The position numbers and the translations under genes were made by a program. Of a stretch of 64,000 nucleotides of DNA, positions 55,167-62,791 are shown piece after piece. Numbering within the stretch: the first letter of the stretch is position 1; the number at the start of each line of letters is the position of its first letter. This stretch comes from Lacticaseibacillus parakribbianus (GTDB lineage Bacteria; Bacillota; Bacilli; Lactobacillales; Lactobacillaceae). The notes under the pieces are model-generated. The model did no database searches and was not told where the DNA came from. It saw nothing but the letters and a program-made list of their open reading frames with translations. Where the stretch lies: contig NZ_JANQBA010000016.1 in NCBI RefSeq assembly GCF_025490915.1, positions 1 to 64,000 of the forward strand. Reading direction: 5' to 3'.

Positions 55167-55172
55167 TGTTTG
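55075..55172 (+). ncRNA. Candidate structured small RNA
   Basis: About 95 nt from the promoter above to a terminator. Contains AGTCC (55085-55089) pairing with GGACT around a G-rich loop with GGAGG and TAGGAG, then the terminator. No usable reading frame follows the SD-like bases (GTG CTG GAC stop). Confidence 0.45.
55120..55171 (+). terminator. Terminator of the 55075 RNA
   Basis: AAAACCG...TCAAC / GTTGA...CGGTTTT stem with an internal loop, then TTTTTGTTTG. Confidence 0.7.
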
Positions 55173-55232
55173 CCCTCACCACGCCAAAACGCGCCTGCCA
55201 CCGGCAGACGCGTTCGCGCCTCACGCGCTTAG

Positions 55233-55557
55233 TCACGGCTTGCGGCCGCGCAGGAACCGCACGACGGTCAGCGCCAGGCCGGCGACTGCGACCACCGCGG
55301 CCACCACGTACGTCACCGGCGACCCCAGTGGATCGCGCAGCACCCGCAGCAGCGTCGCCGTTGAGACGACGACCAGCAGCAGGTCCAGAAGGATCGTCGG
55401 GCTACGCCGCGCAACGCGGATGCGAATAGCTACGCACTAGCGTTGAGGCAAGACCCGCCTCATCGCTAGCGCTAGGCTATTCGATCCGCTAAGTCCGCGC
55501 TTCTCCACCCTGGAGTGACCCGAGGCCGGGCCGGTTATTGGTAGAATTATTGCCCAT
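55233..55557 (-). pseudogene. Small membrane protein gene split by a hairpin repeat
   Basis: The 5' part (ATG 55557, AAGGAGG six bases upstream) codes MGNNSTNNRPGLGSL and then enters the repeat at 55511, where it soon stops. The 3' part resumes at 55390 with LLDLLLVVVSTATLLRV and ends GRKP at 55233. Joining the flanks without the 121 bp 55391-55511 gives one frame of about 66 residues with two membrane helices, in phase to the base. It was the last gene of the GntR-ABC operon and overlaps the end of the 49-residue gene upstream. Function unknown. Confidence 0.85.
55391..55511 (-). repeat. Inserted 121-bp hairpin repeat copy
   Basis: Single copy of the family, minus orientation, same subtype as unit 4 of array C (TCGAATAGC arms, here with the better partner GCTATTCGC). 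A GGA triplet is present at both ends (55391-55393 and 55512-55514), consistent with a 2-3 base target duplication. Confidence 0.9.
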
Positions 55558-55696
55558 GCGTTGCCTCCTTTTCCGGCCACCAGATGGTGACCAACAGTGC
55601 GACGGCCACCGCCACGCGCAGCGGCCAGCTGGCCGTCAGCGCAAGCGCCGCCCAAAGGGCCAGGGCCAGCAACGTGCCAATGATTTTTCTAGCCAT
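55547..55696 (-). CDS. 49-residue membrane protein at the end of the ABC operon
   Basis: MARKIIGTLLALALWAALAL then a second hydrophobic stretch (LRVAVAVALLVTIWW) and a short polar tail. Two-helix or hairpin membrane protein, no known family. AGGTG lies 4 bases before the ATG and overlaps the end of the permease gene; its own last codons contain the SD and start of the following (split) gene. Role probably linked to the transporter. Confidence 0.7.
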   Translation of the reverse strand: MARKIIGTLLALALWAALALTASWPLRVAVAVALLVTIWWPEKEATHGQ

Positions 55697-55699
55697 GTT

Positions 55700-56614
55700 T
55701 CACCTCTGGCTCATCGCCGGCAGCGCCAGGAACACCGCCACCACGATTAAGAACAACACCCGGGTCATGAACAGCATCGGGGCGAACAGCAGCACCCCGA
55801 CGGCCAGCACGATCAGCGCGATGCGCAGCGGCTGGCGGTGGCGGCCGCCAAGCAGCCGGGTCCAGACCGGACCGGTCACGTTCAGGTCGGTGCCGGCCAA
55901 AAGCACCACGTCGGCGAGCAAAAGCAGCACCAGCACAATGCCGGCCAGCCCGGGCAAAAGCCACGGCGTCGCCGCCGCCGGGTCGAGCTGGTGGTCAAAG
56001 CTCCCGCTGGCCAGGGCCCGGGTCAGTTGCGCCGCCGCACTGTCGCTCGGCGCGATGGTTTTGACCACCGGATCGAAGCCGAGGAAAAACACCGCGAGCA
56101 GCGCCAGCACCGCCACGCCGAACGCGTAGGGATTGACGTAGTAGTGCAGCGCGTTGATGAACACGCCGACCAAGGCGGCGCCCAGCAACAGCGCGAAGAT
56201 GAACAGGCTGTTGGCCAGCCACAGCGTCGCGGTCTCGGCCCCCGGGTAGCCCAGCTCGTGCAGGAAAGTCTCGGGCGTCCCGAGCAGCCGCGCGTAGCCC
56301 CACATGATGGCCGTCATCAAGGCGGCCAGCGTCGCCCAGGTCACCAGGAGGCTGGCGGTCACGCTGCGCCGCGCGACCCCCATCGAAGCGGCCAGGCGCA
56401 GCCACCGTGGGGTTTTGGCCACCGCGACGGCCAGGAAAATCACGACGCTCGGCACGATCAGCGGGGTGCCGACCGTGTCGGGTCCGTCGCTTGGCAGAAT
56501 CACGTAGAACAGCGCCCAAAACGCGGCGGTCAATCCCGCCAGCGCCGCCAGGAAAACACCGAAAATCGCCAGCGTCTCCTTGAATTCAAGTCTCAGCATT
56601 GCGCGTAATTTCAT
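55700..56614 (-). CDS. ABC transporter permease-like membrane protein (second)
   Basis: 304 residues, about seven or eight hydrophobic helices, ends with a helix pair (LRIALIVLAVGVLLFAPMLF). No strong family motif; assigned as a permease from its place after an ABC ATPase and a first membrane protein, as in YtrA-type operons. ATG 56614 overlaps the upstream stop (TGATG). Confidence 0.7.
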   Translation of the reverse strand: MKLRAMLRLEFKETLAIFGVFLAALAGLTAAFWALFYVILPSDGPDTVGTPLIVPSVVIFLAVAVAKTPRWLRLAASMGVARRSVTASLLVTWATLAALMTAIMWGYARLLGTPETFLHELGYPGAETATLWLANSLFIFALLLGAALVGVFINALHYYVNPYAFGVAVLALLAVFFLGFDPVVKTIAPSDSAAAQLTRALASGSFDHQLDPAAATPWLLPGLAGIVLVLLLLADVVLLAGTDLNVTGPVWTRLLGGRHRQPLRIALIVLAVGVLLFAPMLFMTRVLFLIVVAVFLALPAMSQR

Positions 56615-57327
56615 CACTTCGCCCCCGTTTCCACCTGGGCCACGCCGCGCCAGGCCAGCCAGCCGACCAGCGCGTCAAGCGCCAGCAGCCACGCGGCGGC
56701 CAGCCACGGCCGCGGCGCCACACCGGCGGCCGGCAGCCCGATGGCCAGCCTTGGACCGGTCAACACCGCCGCGTGAATCGTCGTGTCGCCCAGAATCATC
56801 GCCGTGCCGATCAACAGCCCGGCGACGGTGAAGGCCACCACGCTGATCCAGGTGGTCACCCGCTTGCCGCGGCCGCGCATCGCCAGGCCACCGATCACGC
56901 CGAGCAACGCGAACAGCGCCATGGCTAATCCGACCAAAACCGGCGCCCAAACCGGGCCACCGAAGACCCCTTTCACGTACGGCGTCACCAGGCTGACCGG
57001 ATTGGCGCCGATCAGCCGCACCACCGCCTGCATCACCAGCAGCGCGGCGGCCCCCAAGACAACCAGCGGCAGCAATAGCGCTGCACCGACCCGGCGCATG
57101 GTGCGGCGGGTCACGCCGTTTTGGAAGGCCTGGTCGACGCCGACGTCGATCAGCATCATGCCGCCGAACGCCACGTCGATGGCAATCAAGAGGTCGCCGA
57201 GGCTGAAGTCGTGCTGGTCCAAGAGCAACGGCAGCCCCACGATCACGATCGCCGTGGTCACGACCATCACCACCATGCTGACCAGCACCGTGTTGGCCAG
57301 GCTGCGAAAGAGCGCCTTACTTTTCAT
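56614..57327 (-). CDS. ABC transporter permease-like membrane protein (first)
   Basis: 237 residues with six hydrophobic helices. TRRTMRRVGAALLLPLVVLGA in the middle resembles ABC-2-type permease coupling segments (NGVTRRT is common in these small exporters). ATG 57327 overlaps the ATPase stop by 11 bases; a GTG three codons up is possible. Couples with the ATPase and second membrane protein. Confidence 0.72.
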   Translation of the reverse strand: MKSKALFRSLANTVLVSMVVMVVTTAIVIVGLPLLLDQHDFSLGDLLIAIDVAFGGMMLIDVGVDQAFQNGVTRRTMRRVGAALLLPLVVLGAAALLVMQAVVRLIGANPVSLVTPYVKGVFGGPVWAPVLVGLAMALFALLGVIGGLAMRGRGKRVTTWISVVAFTVAGLLIGTAMILGDTTIHAAVLTGPRLAIGLPAAGVAPRPWLAAAWLLALDALVGWLAWRGVAQVETGAK

Positions 57328-58183
57328 GCCGCTCACCCCGCGTCAGCTCGATGATCAGGCGTTGCAGGTCCATGGCGTCGAGCGTCACGCCGGCCGGCAG
57401 CGGCCGCTCCAACGGCGCGTCCAGCGTATAGGCCGTCAGCATTCCGCCCAGTGCCTGCTTGCGCATCACCGGCGTGTCTCTCAGGTAGTCCGCGACCAGG
57501 CCGGCGGGACCGGACACGATGCGCCCCTTGGCCAGCACGGTCGCGACGTCTTCGGCCAGCACGATCTCGCCGCCGGCCAGCACGTTGACGTTTTCCACCA
57601 GCGTCGCGACCTCCTCGATCAGGTGCGTCGCGATGACGAAGGTTCGCGGCCGCTGCGCGTAGGTCGCGAGCAGCTCCTGGTAAAAAAGCTCCCGGGCCGG
57701 CGCGTCGAGCCCGAGTACCGGCTCGTCCAGCAGCACGAAGTCACACGGGACACACAGCGCGATGATCAGCCGGGCGATGGTCTGATAGCCCGTCGACAGC
57801 TGGCCGAGCTTGGCCGAATCGCGCAGCTCAAAGGCGGCGAGCAGGTGCTTGGCCAGTTCGTCATCGAAGTCCCCGTACATCTGGCGGGTCAGCGCAAAAA
57901 GCCAGGTCAGCTTGCGGTCGGCCGGGTACAGCTGGGCGGCAGACATCAGGAAGATGCGGTTTTGCGCCGCTTCGTTTTCGACCACCGACTTGCCGTCCAG
58001 GGTCACGGCGCCGCCGGTCGCAAAGGTGCGGTTGTTGACGATGCGCAGCAGGGTGCTCTTGCCGGCGCCGTTGCGGCCCAGCAGCGCGTAGATTTTACCC
58101 GCCTCCCAGGTCGCGTTGACGCCGCGCAGCACCTGCTGGTTCCCGTAGCGCTTGGTCACGTTCTTGAATTTGATCTCACTCAT
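57317..58183 (-). CDS. ABC transporter ATP-binding protein (YtrB-like)
   Basis: 288 residues: Walker A GRNGAGKS (about 37-44), signature LSTGYQ (variant of LSGGQ), Walker B FVLLDEP, D-loop GLDAPAR and H-switch ATHLIEE. The variant signature is shared with YtrB-like ATPases next to GntR regulators. Starts inside the last codons of the GntR gene. With two membrane proteins it should form an exporter or envelope-stress ABC complex. Confidence 0.88.
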   Translation of the reverse strand: MSEIKFKNVTKRYGNQQVLRGVNATWEAGKIYALLGRNGAGKSTLLRIVNNRTFATGGAVTLDGKSVVENEAAQNRIFLMSAAQLYPADRKLTWLFALTRQMYGDFDDELAKHLLAAFELRDSAKLGQLSTGYQTIARLIIALCVPCDFVLLDEPVLGLDAPARELFYQELLATYAQRPRTFVIATHLIEEVATLVENVNVLAGGEIVLAEDVATVLAKGRIVSGPAGLVADYLRDTPVMRKQALGGMLTAYTLDAPLERPLPAGVTLDAMDLQRLIIELTRGERHEK

Positions 58184-58547
58184 GGTTGTACTCCCCTTCG
58201 ATGGCGGCGGTCAGCTGCCCCGCCGTGATGCCCAGCGCCTTGGCCTGCCGCACCACCCGCGGCACCTGCGCCGCGAAAAACTCGGCCTGCTGCGCTGCGG
58301 CCAACTTGGCCTGGGCCCCTTGAACGACGAACATCCCGACGCCGCGCCTTTTTTCGATCACGCCGGCGTCGACCAGCTCGTTCATCCCCCGCAGCACCGT
58401 CGCCGGGTTGATCGCGTAGCTTCGCGCCACCTCAGTCGTCGACGGAATCTGGCTTTCTTCCGGGAACGCGCCGGACAAAATGCCGGCGGTGAACTGCTGC
58501 GCAATCTGGTGGTACAGCGGCACCACGGAACTCGCATCAAAATGCAC
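58176..58547 (-). CDS. GntR-family regulator (YtrA subfamily)
   Basis: 123 residues: winged HTH (PLYHQIAQQFTAGILSG, IPSTTEVARSYAINPATVLR) and a short helical tail as in YtrA, which represses ABC operons induced by cell-wall antibiotics. GTG start at 58547, GGAGG 7 bases upstream. First gene of the five- or six-gene operon. Confidence 0.88.
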   Translation of the reverse strand: MHFDASSVVPLYHQIAQQFTAGILSGAFPEESQIPSTTEVARSYAINPATVLRGMNELVDAGVIEKRRGVGMFVVQGAQAKLAAAQQAEFFAAQVPRVVRQAKALGITAGQLTAAIEGEYNHE

Positions 58548-58569
58548 GACAACCCCTCCTTCGTTCGTT

Positions 58570-58593
58570 GGTTAGTTGGTCAAGTAATTAACC
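58570..58593. promoter_or_regulatory. YtrA-type operator candidate
   Basis: GGTTAGTT-N8-AATTAACC, inverted repeat with one mismatch, 23 bases upstream of the GntR start. Confidence 0.55.
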
Positions 58594-58652
58594 TCACCGA
58601 TAGGATAGCACCCGGGTTCGCAGAAGGCAACCACCAAATTAACGGCGCCACC

Positions 58653-58681
58653 AAAAAGGCGGCCACCGTGGGGTGACCGCC
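58653..58681 (-). terminator. Terminator downstream of the GH127 gene
   Basis: GGCGGCCACC (58658-58667) with GGTGACCGCC (58672-58681), T5 on the minus strand. Lies 390 bases past the GH127 stop; nothing else on that strand lies between. Confidence 0.75.
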
Positions 58682-58682
58682 T

Positions 58683-59047
58683 GTGAGGGCCGTTGTGGTT
58701 GAAGGCAGCGCAGCGCGGCGAATCCGCCGCGGCACTCGGATCAGGCCCGGGTCCACGCACCACGCCGCCGCTAGGTCGTATCTTAAAATAACACCAATCT
58801 GTATTTAGCCTCGAATACCACGTGTTGCTCAATTAGCCGCTAGGTAGGGCGGAGGATCGGACGGCACCGTTGCCACGGCGGAGGGCCGGGGCGAGCCAGC
58901 GTGAAATTGCAGTTAGCCGGCCACCCTTGCCGGCTTACTGCAAGGGCGGGTCCTGAGACCGCAACGGGCTCAGGGGAGCCCCACGCGTTCCGCCGCCCCG
59001 GCCCGGAGCCGTGGCGCTGGTTCGCCCGGGCCGGAGCCCGGATTTTA
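58683..59047. other. Non-coding repeat-rich stretch downstream of GH127
   Basis: Holds CTAGGTCGTATCT (58771-58783, also at 4064), a partial hairpin-repeat remnant (about 58845-58905) and family-2 repeat copy 2 (58943-59003). Looks like a landing area for several repeats; no gene seen. Confidence 0.6.
58943..59003 (+). repeat. 60-bp dispersed repeat, family 2, copy 2
   Basis: See copy 1 at 51731-51790 (opposite strand). Here GGGCTC-AGGG-GAGCCC forms a perfect small hairpin. Confidence 0.65.
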
Positions 59048-59102
59048 CCCGTCCCGCTAAACCCGCGGCGCTACGCCCTGGTTCGTCGGGCTACGCCCTG
59101 GA
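59048..59102 (-). repeat. Hairpin repeat, mini copy at the GH127 3' end
   Basis: On the minus strand AGGGCGTAGCCCGACGAACC then AGGGCGTAGCGCCGCGGGTTTAGCGGGACGGG: family sequence without the hairpin. The junction CTCC/AGGG is the same as in the split gene at 55.5 kb. Supplies the last residues and stop of the GH127 gene. Confidence 0.75.
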
Positions 59103-61011
59103 GCCACACGCTCATCTCCCCGACTGCGCGGTTGGCCCAGGCGAAGTACGGGATGAACGCGAGCGGCTGGGGCTGCGGCCCGGCCGCGACCGCGGCGGTT
59201 GAGCCCGGCAGCCGCAGGCCAGGCGCCGTCAGCCGCACCAGCGGCAGGGCGAAGGTCGTCGCGTCGGCGGCGGCCGTCAGCTCAGCGTCTTGGGGCAGCG
59301 CCAGCCACGGCAGCTGGGGGCCGTTGTCGACCTGCTCCAGGCAGTAGACGATTGGGCCCCGGGCGACGGCGACCAGGCCGATATCGGCTCGCACCGCCGG
59401 GTTGGCGTACACGCGCCGGGCGGCCAGCGGCAGGGTCAAGGCGACCACCGAACCGTTTTGCACCGCGACTGCGGCGTAGCCGGCCACCGCGGCGGCCGGG
59501 ACCGGCTGGCCGTCGACGGCCAGCGACCAGCCGGTGGCCCAGGCGGGAATGCGCATCGCCAGGGTGAAGGTCACACCGGCCGGGGCGGCGACGGTGAAGC
59601 GTTGGCCGCTTCGCCACGGGTAGCCGCCGGTCTGGGTGACCGTCGCACCGTTGTCCAAAGTCGCGGTGCCGCCGACGTACTGGTTGACCTCCAGCCGCTC
59701 GCCGCGGGTCAGGTAGACGTAGCGGTCGAGGCTGGCCACCAGCCGCGCGAGGTTCGGGGGGCAGCAGGCGCAGTTCAGCCAGGCCGGCCGCGTCGGCAGC
59801 ACGTGGCGCTTAGCGGGGTCCAGCCGGCAGGCCGTGGGGTTGACCTCAAGCGGGTTGACGTAGAAAAAATGTGCCCCGTCAAGCGCGACGCCGGCCAGCA
59901 TCCCGTTGAACAGCTCCCGCTCGATCACGTCGGCGTATTCGCCATTCGGCGCCGCCTCGAGCATGGCCTGGAGGAAAAACACCATCGCGCAGCTGGCGCA
60001 GGTCTCCGCGTAGGCCGTGGCGTTGGGCAGGTCGTCCGGGAAGGTGAAGGCCTCGCCGTTGACCGTCTGGCCGACCCCGCCGGTCACGTACATCTGGTGG
60101 TCGATGATGCGCCCAGCAAGCCGGCGGCAGGCCGCCAAAAGCGCCTTGTCCTCACCGAGCCGCCCGGCCCGGGCCGCCCCGGCCAGCAGGTAGAGCATCC
60201 GCACCGCGTGGCCCTCGGGCTCCGGCATCGCAGCCAGCGGCACGTCGGCCTGAAAGTACCCGAGGTCCTGCCAGTCGCCGTTCCAGTACGGCTCGTTTTG
60301 GACCGCCGTGGTTCGCGCCTGTTCCGCAAAAAAATTCGGCGTGGTGCCGCGCTGGTTGAGCATGTACAGGGCCAAGTCGAGGTGGCGGCGGTCGCCGGTC
60401 ACCGAATACAGCCGGGTCAGCGCCAGCTCGACCTCGGGGTGGCCGGGGTAGCCGTGCAACTTGCCGGGCTCGGGACCAAAATGCGCGGCCAGGTAGTCGG
60501 CCATTTTCACCGCGATCGCCAGGGCCTGCTCGCTTCCCGTCGCCTCATAGTAAGCGCATCCCGCCTCGATGTAGTGGCCCATGCAGTAGAGCTCGTGGGA
60601 CCGCGCGACGTGTTTGAGCTTGCGGTCCGGTGCCTCGAGCTGAAAGTAGGTGTCGAGGTACCCGTCGTCCTCTTGGGCGGCGGCGATCAGCGCGACCACC
60701 GCATCGCACTGGCGCTGCAGTGCCGGATCGGCGTGGCTTTGCAGCGAATAGGCCGCGGCCTCCAGCCACTTGTAGACGTCGGAGTCTTGAAACCACATGC
60801 CGGCAAACCCGCCGGCCTCAATCCCCGCCGCGCGGCGCAGGTTGCGGATGGCGTGGCTGTTGTCCTGGGCGTCGTAGCTGTTGCCGCCGGGGTTGGCCAC
60901 CGCCTCTTGGTCGTTGAGCACCCGCCACTGGTAGGGAATCATCTGGGTTCGCACCAGCCTGCGGTAGTAGTTCCAGAAGTCATCATCGATGGTCACTTGA
61001 GTCAGTTTCAT
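59071..61011 (-). CDS. GH127 beta-L-arabinofuranosidase
   Basis: 646 residues, glycoside hydrolase family 127 (HypBA1 type). The zinc-thiolate catalytic set is present: E320 region (NGEAF), E336 and C338 in AETCAS, and C416-C417 in CACCPPN, at the spacing of the characterised bifidobacterial enzyme. Cytosolic, no signal peptide. Last residues (GVARRTRA) and the stop come from a repeat copy; the natural end was probably near MSVWL. GGAGG precedes the ATG. Divergent from an AraC regulator that likely controls it. Confidence 0.9.
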   Translation of the reverse strand: MKLTQVTIDDDFWNYYRRLVRTQMIPYQWRVLNDQEAVANPGGNSYDAQDNSHAIRNLRRAAGIEAGGFAGMWFQDSDVYKWLEAAAYSLQSHADPALQRQCDAVVALIAAAQEDDGYLDTYFQLEAPDRKLKHVARSHELYCMGHYIEAGCAYYEATGSEQALAIAVKMADYLAAHFGPEPGKLHGYPGHPEVELALTRLYSVTGDRRHLDLALYMLNQRGTTPNFFAEQARTTAVQNEPYWNGDWQDLGYFQADVPLAAMPEPEGHAVRMLYLLAGAARAGRLGEDKALLAACRRLAGRIIDHQMYVTGGVGQTVNGEAFTFPDDLPNATAYAETCASCAMVFFLQAMLEAAPNGEYADVIERELFNGMLAGVALDGAHFFYVNPLEVNPTACRLDPAKRHVLPTRPAWLNCACCPPNLARLVASLDRYVYLTRGERLEVNQYVGGTATLDNGATVTQTGGYPWRSGQRFTVAAPAGVTFTLAMRIPAWATGWSLAVDGQPVPAAAVAGYAAVAVQNGSVVALTLPLAARRVYANPAVRADIGLVAVARGPIVYCLEQVDNGPQLPWLALPQDAELTAAADATTFALPLVRLTAPGLRLPGSTAAVAAGPQPQPLAFIPYFAWANRAVGEMSVWLQGVARRTRA

Positions 61012-61031
61012 GTCGCACCTCCATTACCGCC

Positions 61032-61070
61032 AGTATAAGCGTTTACTTTCGCCGCCAACACTGCTAGAAT
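61032..61070. promoter_or_regulatory. Overlapping divergent promoters GH127 / AraC
   Basis: Rightward: TTTACT (61042-61047), 17 bases, TAGAAT (61065-61070). Leftward: TATACT on the minus strand (61032-61038 region). Both share AGTATAAGCGTTTACT (61032-61047), an imperfect palindrome with an AAGCGTTT core, so one regulator could switch both. Confidence 0.55.
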
Positions 61071-61110
61071 CTGAGAATTGGTGGCCGATTCCGACCACGG
61101 GAGGCAGACG

Positions 61111-62157
61111 ATGGTTTTTCTCAAAATGGCGCTGGCCCAGCCGGCGACGTACCTTCAAAGCGGCGAGTTCTCCGCGGCCCTGGGCTGGCGGCACCACCGC
61201 GCGGTTCACGGCCGAGACACCGAGCTAATGCTTGGGGTGAGCGGCGAGGTGCATTTATCCGTGGCCGGCGCGACGTATCACCTCGGCCCCGGCGACGCCT
61301 TGGTGGTCTTCCCCCACGAAACCATCGTGGGGGCCCAGCCGACGCTGACGCCGAGCCGCTTCCTGTGGTTGCACGTGGTGGCTGAGGCCGCGGTGGTGGC
61401 CGGGGCAACCGGCGACGGCGAGACCGCGGCGGATGCGACCGGGGCGAATACGGCCGGGGCGACCGGCGACGACCCGGCGGCTGAGGCAAATGCGGTAGCG
61501 GCGGCCGGGGTCGCGGCTGCAAAAGCCGGTCACCCCACCGCGACGGCCGGCGACCCAGCCGCGGCCACACGCGCCGTTCTCCTGCCGCGGTTCAGCCACC
61601 TGAGCTCGTCGCAACCCGGCGTGGCGTGGCGCCAGCTGTTGGACCTCGCGCATGACCCGACCCAATCCGCTTTGATTCGCGATTACCAGGCGAGCCTGGT
61701 GGTGCTGAGCCTCGCCGCCGCGGCCAGGCCGCACGATCAGCCCGGCGGCCAGCGGCTGGTCAACGCGGTGAAGGAATGGGTTCGCATCAACCTCGCCGTG
61801 CGGCCCAGCGCCGCGACGATCGCCGCGCATTTTGACCGCAACCCCGACTACCTCAACCGGCTGTTCAAGCAGGCCACCGGCCAGACGCTGGGCCAGTACA
61901 GCACCGCGCTGCGGCTGGATTACGCCAAGCTGCTGCTCTTGTCGACCTCAGACACCGTCGCGCAAGTCGCCGGCCGCGCCTTTTTCCCAGATGAAAAGTA
62001 CTTCGCCCGGGTCTTCCACCGCACCGTCGGGCTGCCGCCGTCGCGCTACCGCAGCGCCTACACCCACACCTTCATGAACAACGATCAAGTCGACCCCGGC
62101 GCCGACCTGCAGCGGCAGGTCGCCATACTTGAGGCCACCAAGGAGCAATCACAATGA
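61111..62157 (+). CDS. AraC-family transcriptional regulator
   Basis: 348 residues: cupin-like sensor (about 20-100: GVSGEVHLSVAGATYHLGPGDALVV), a low-complexity Ala/Gly/Thr/Asp insert (about 105-160, GATGD-type repeats) and a C-terminal double HTH (about 230-330: IAAHFDRNPDYLNRLFKQATGQ; FPDEKYFARVFHRTVGLPPSRYR). Sugar-sensing activator, probably of the divergent GH127 gene. ATG 61111 follows GGAGG by 6 bases. Its stop overlaps the next gene (ATGA). Confidence 0.85.
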   Translation: MVFLKMALAQPATYLQSGEFSAALGWRHHRAVHGRDTELMLGVSGEVHLSVAGATYHLGPGDALVVFPHETIVGAQPTLTPSRFLWLHVVAEAAVVAGATGDGETAADATGANTAGATGDDPAAEANAVAAAGVAAAKAGHPTATAGDPAAATRAVLLPRFSHLSSSQPGVAWRQLLDLAHDPTQSALIRDYQASLVVLSLAAAARPHDQPGGQRLVNAVKEWVRINLAVRPSAATIAAHFDRNPDYLNRLFKQATGQTLGQYSTALRLDYAKLLLLSTSDTVAQVAGRAFFPDEKYFARVFHRTVGLPPSRYRSAYTHTFMNNDQVDPGADLQRQVAILEATKEQSQ

Positions 62158-62669
62158 AAATTCAACCTGTTACCCAAGAATTCCTGGCACCAAGCGTCGC
62201 GCTGGTCACCGCGGCCTTTGCCACCGCCGCTCACAGCGACGGCAACGAGGGGCCGCTGGTCGCGAGGCTCCGCCAGTCTGCGACCTACCACCCCGAGTAC
62301 GACGCCATCGCCATCGCCGACGACGGCACCTTAATCGGCCACGCCATGCTGTCGGAGGCGTCAGTCGGTGCGACCAAGCTGTTCGTGCTGGCGCCGCTTG
62401 CCGTCGCGCCGGCTCACCAACACCTCGGCGTCGGCAGCGCCTTGATCGCCTACCTGGAGGCGGTGGCCGGCGAGGACCTGCGCCGCGCCATCGCGATTCT
62501 CGGCGACCCCGCCTACTACGGCCGCTTCGGCTACGGTCCGGCCGCCCGGTTCGGCATCACCGCCCCGTTCCCCGTCGCCGATGAAAATTTCATGATTCGC
62601 GAGCTGATTCCCGGCGGATTACGCGGCGTCACCGGTCAGCTGCAGTACGATCCGGCGTTTGGCCTTTAG
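62154..62669 (+). CDS. GNAT-family N-acetyltransferase (YhbS-like)
   Basis: 171 residues with LFVLAPLAVAPAHQHLGVGS (acetyl-CoA motif A, about 80-99) and LGDPAYYGRFGYGPA, the signature of YhbS/YvbK-type acetyltransferases. Substrate unknown. Its ATG overlaps the AraC stop by 4 bases, so the two are coupled. Confidence 0.85.
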   Translation: MKIQPVTQEFLAPSVALVTAAFATAAHSDGNEGPLVARLRQSATYHPEYDAIAIADDGTLIGHAMLSEASVGATKLFVLAPLAVAPAHQHLGVGSALIAYLEAVAGEDLRRAIAILGDPAYYGRFGYGPAARFGITAPFPVADENFMIRELIPGGLRGVTGQLQYDPAFGL

Positions 62670-62713
62670 CCCGAACCGGCGGCCCGAGCGGCTCACCCAA
62701 GCCGCACCCCTGC

Positions 62714-62744
62714 GGCGCAGTCTTTGGGCTGCGCCTTTTTGGTT
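62714..62744 (+). terminator. Terminator after the AraC-GNAT pair
   Basis: GGCGCAG (62714-62720) with CTGCGCC (62729-62735), then T5. Confidence 0.8.
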
Positions 62745-62791
62745 TTGCTGAAAAGGTGTAAACTAGAGGCTAACAAGCTTGGAGGCAAACC

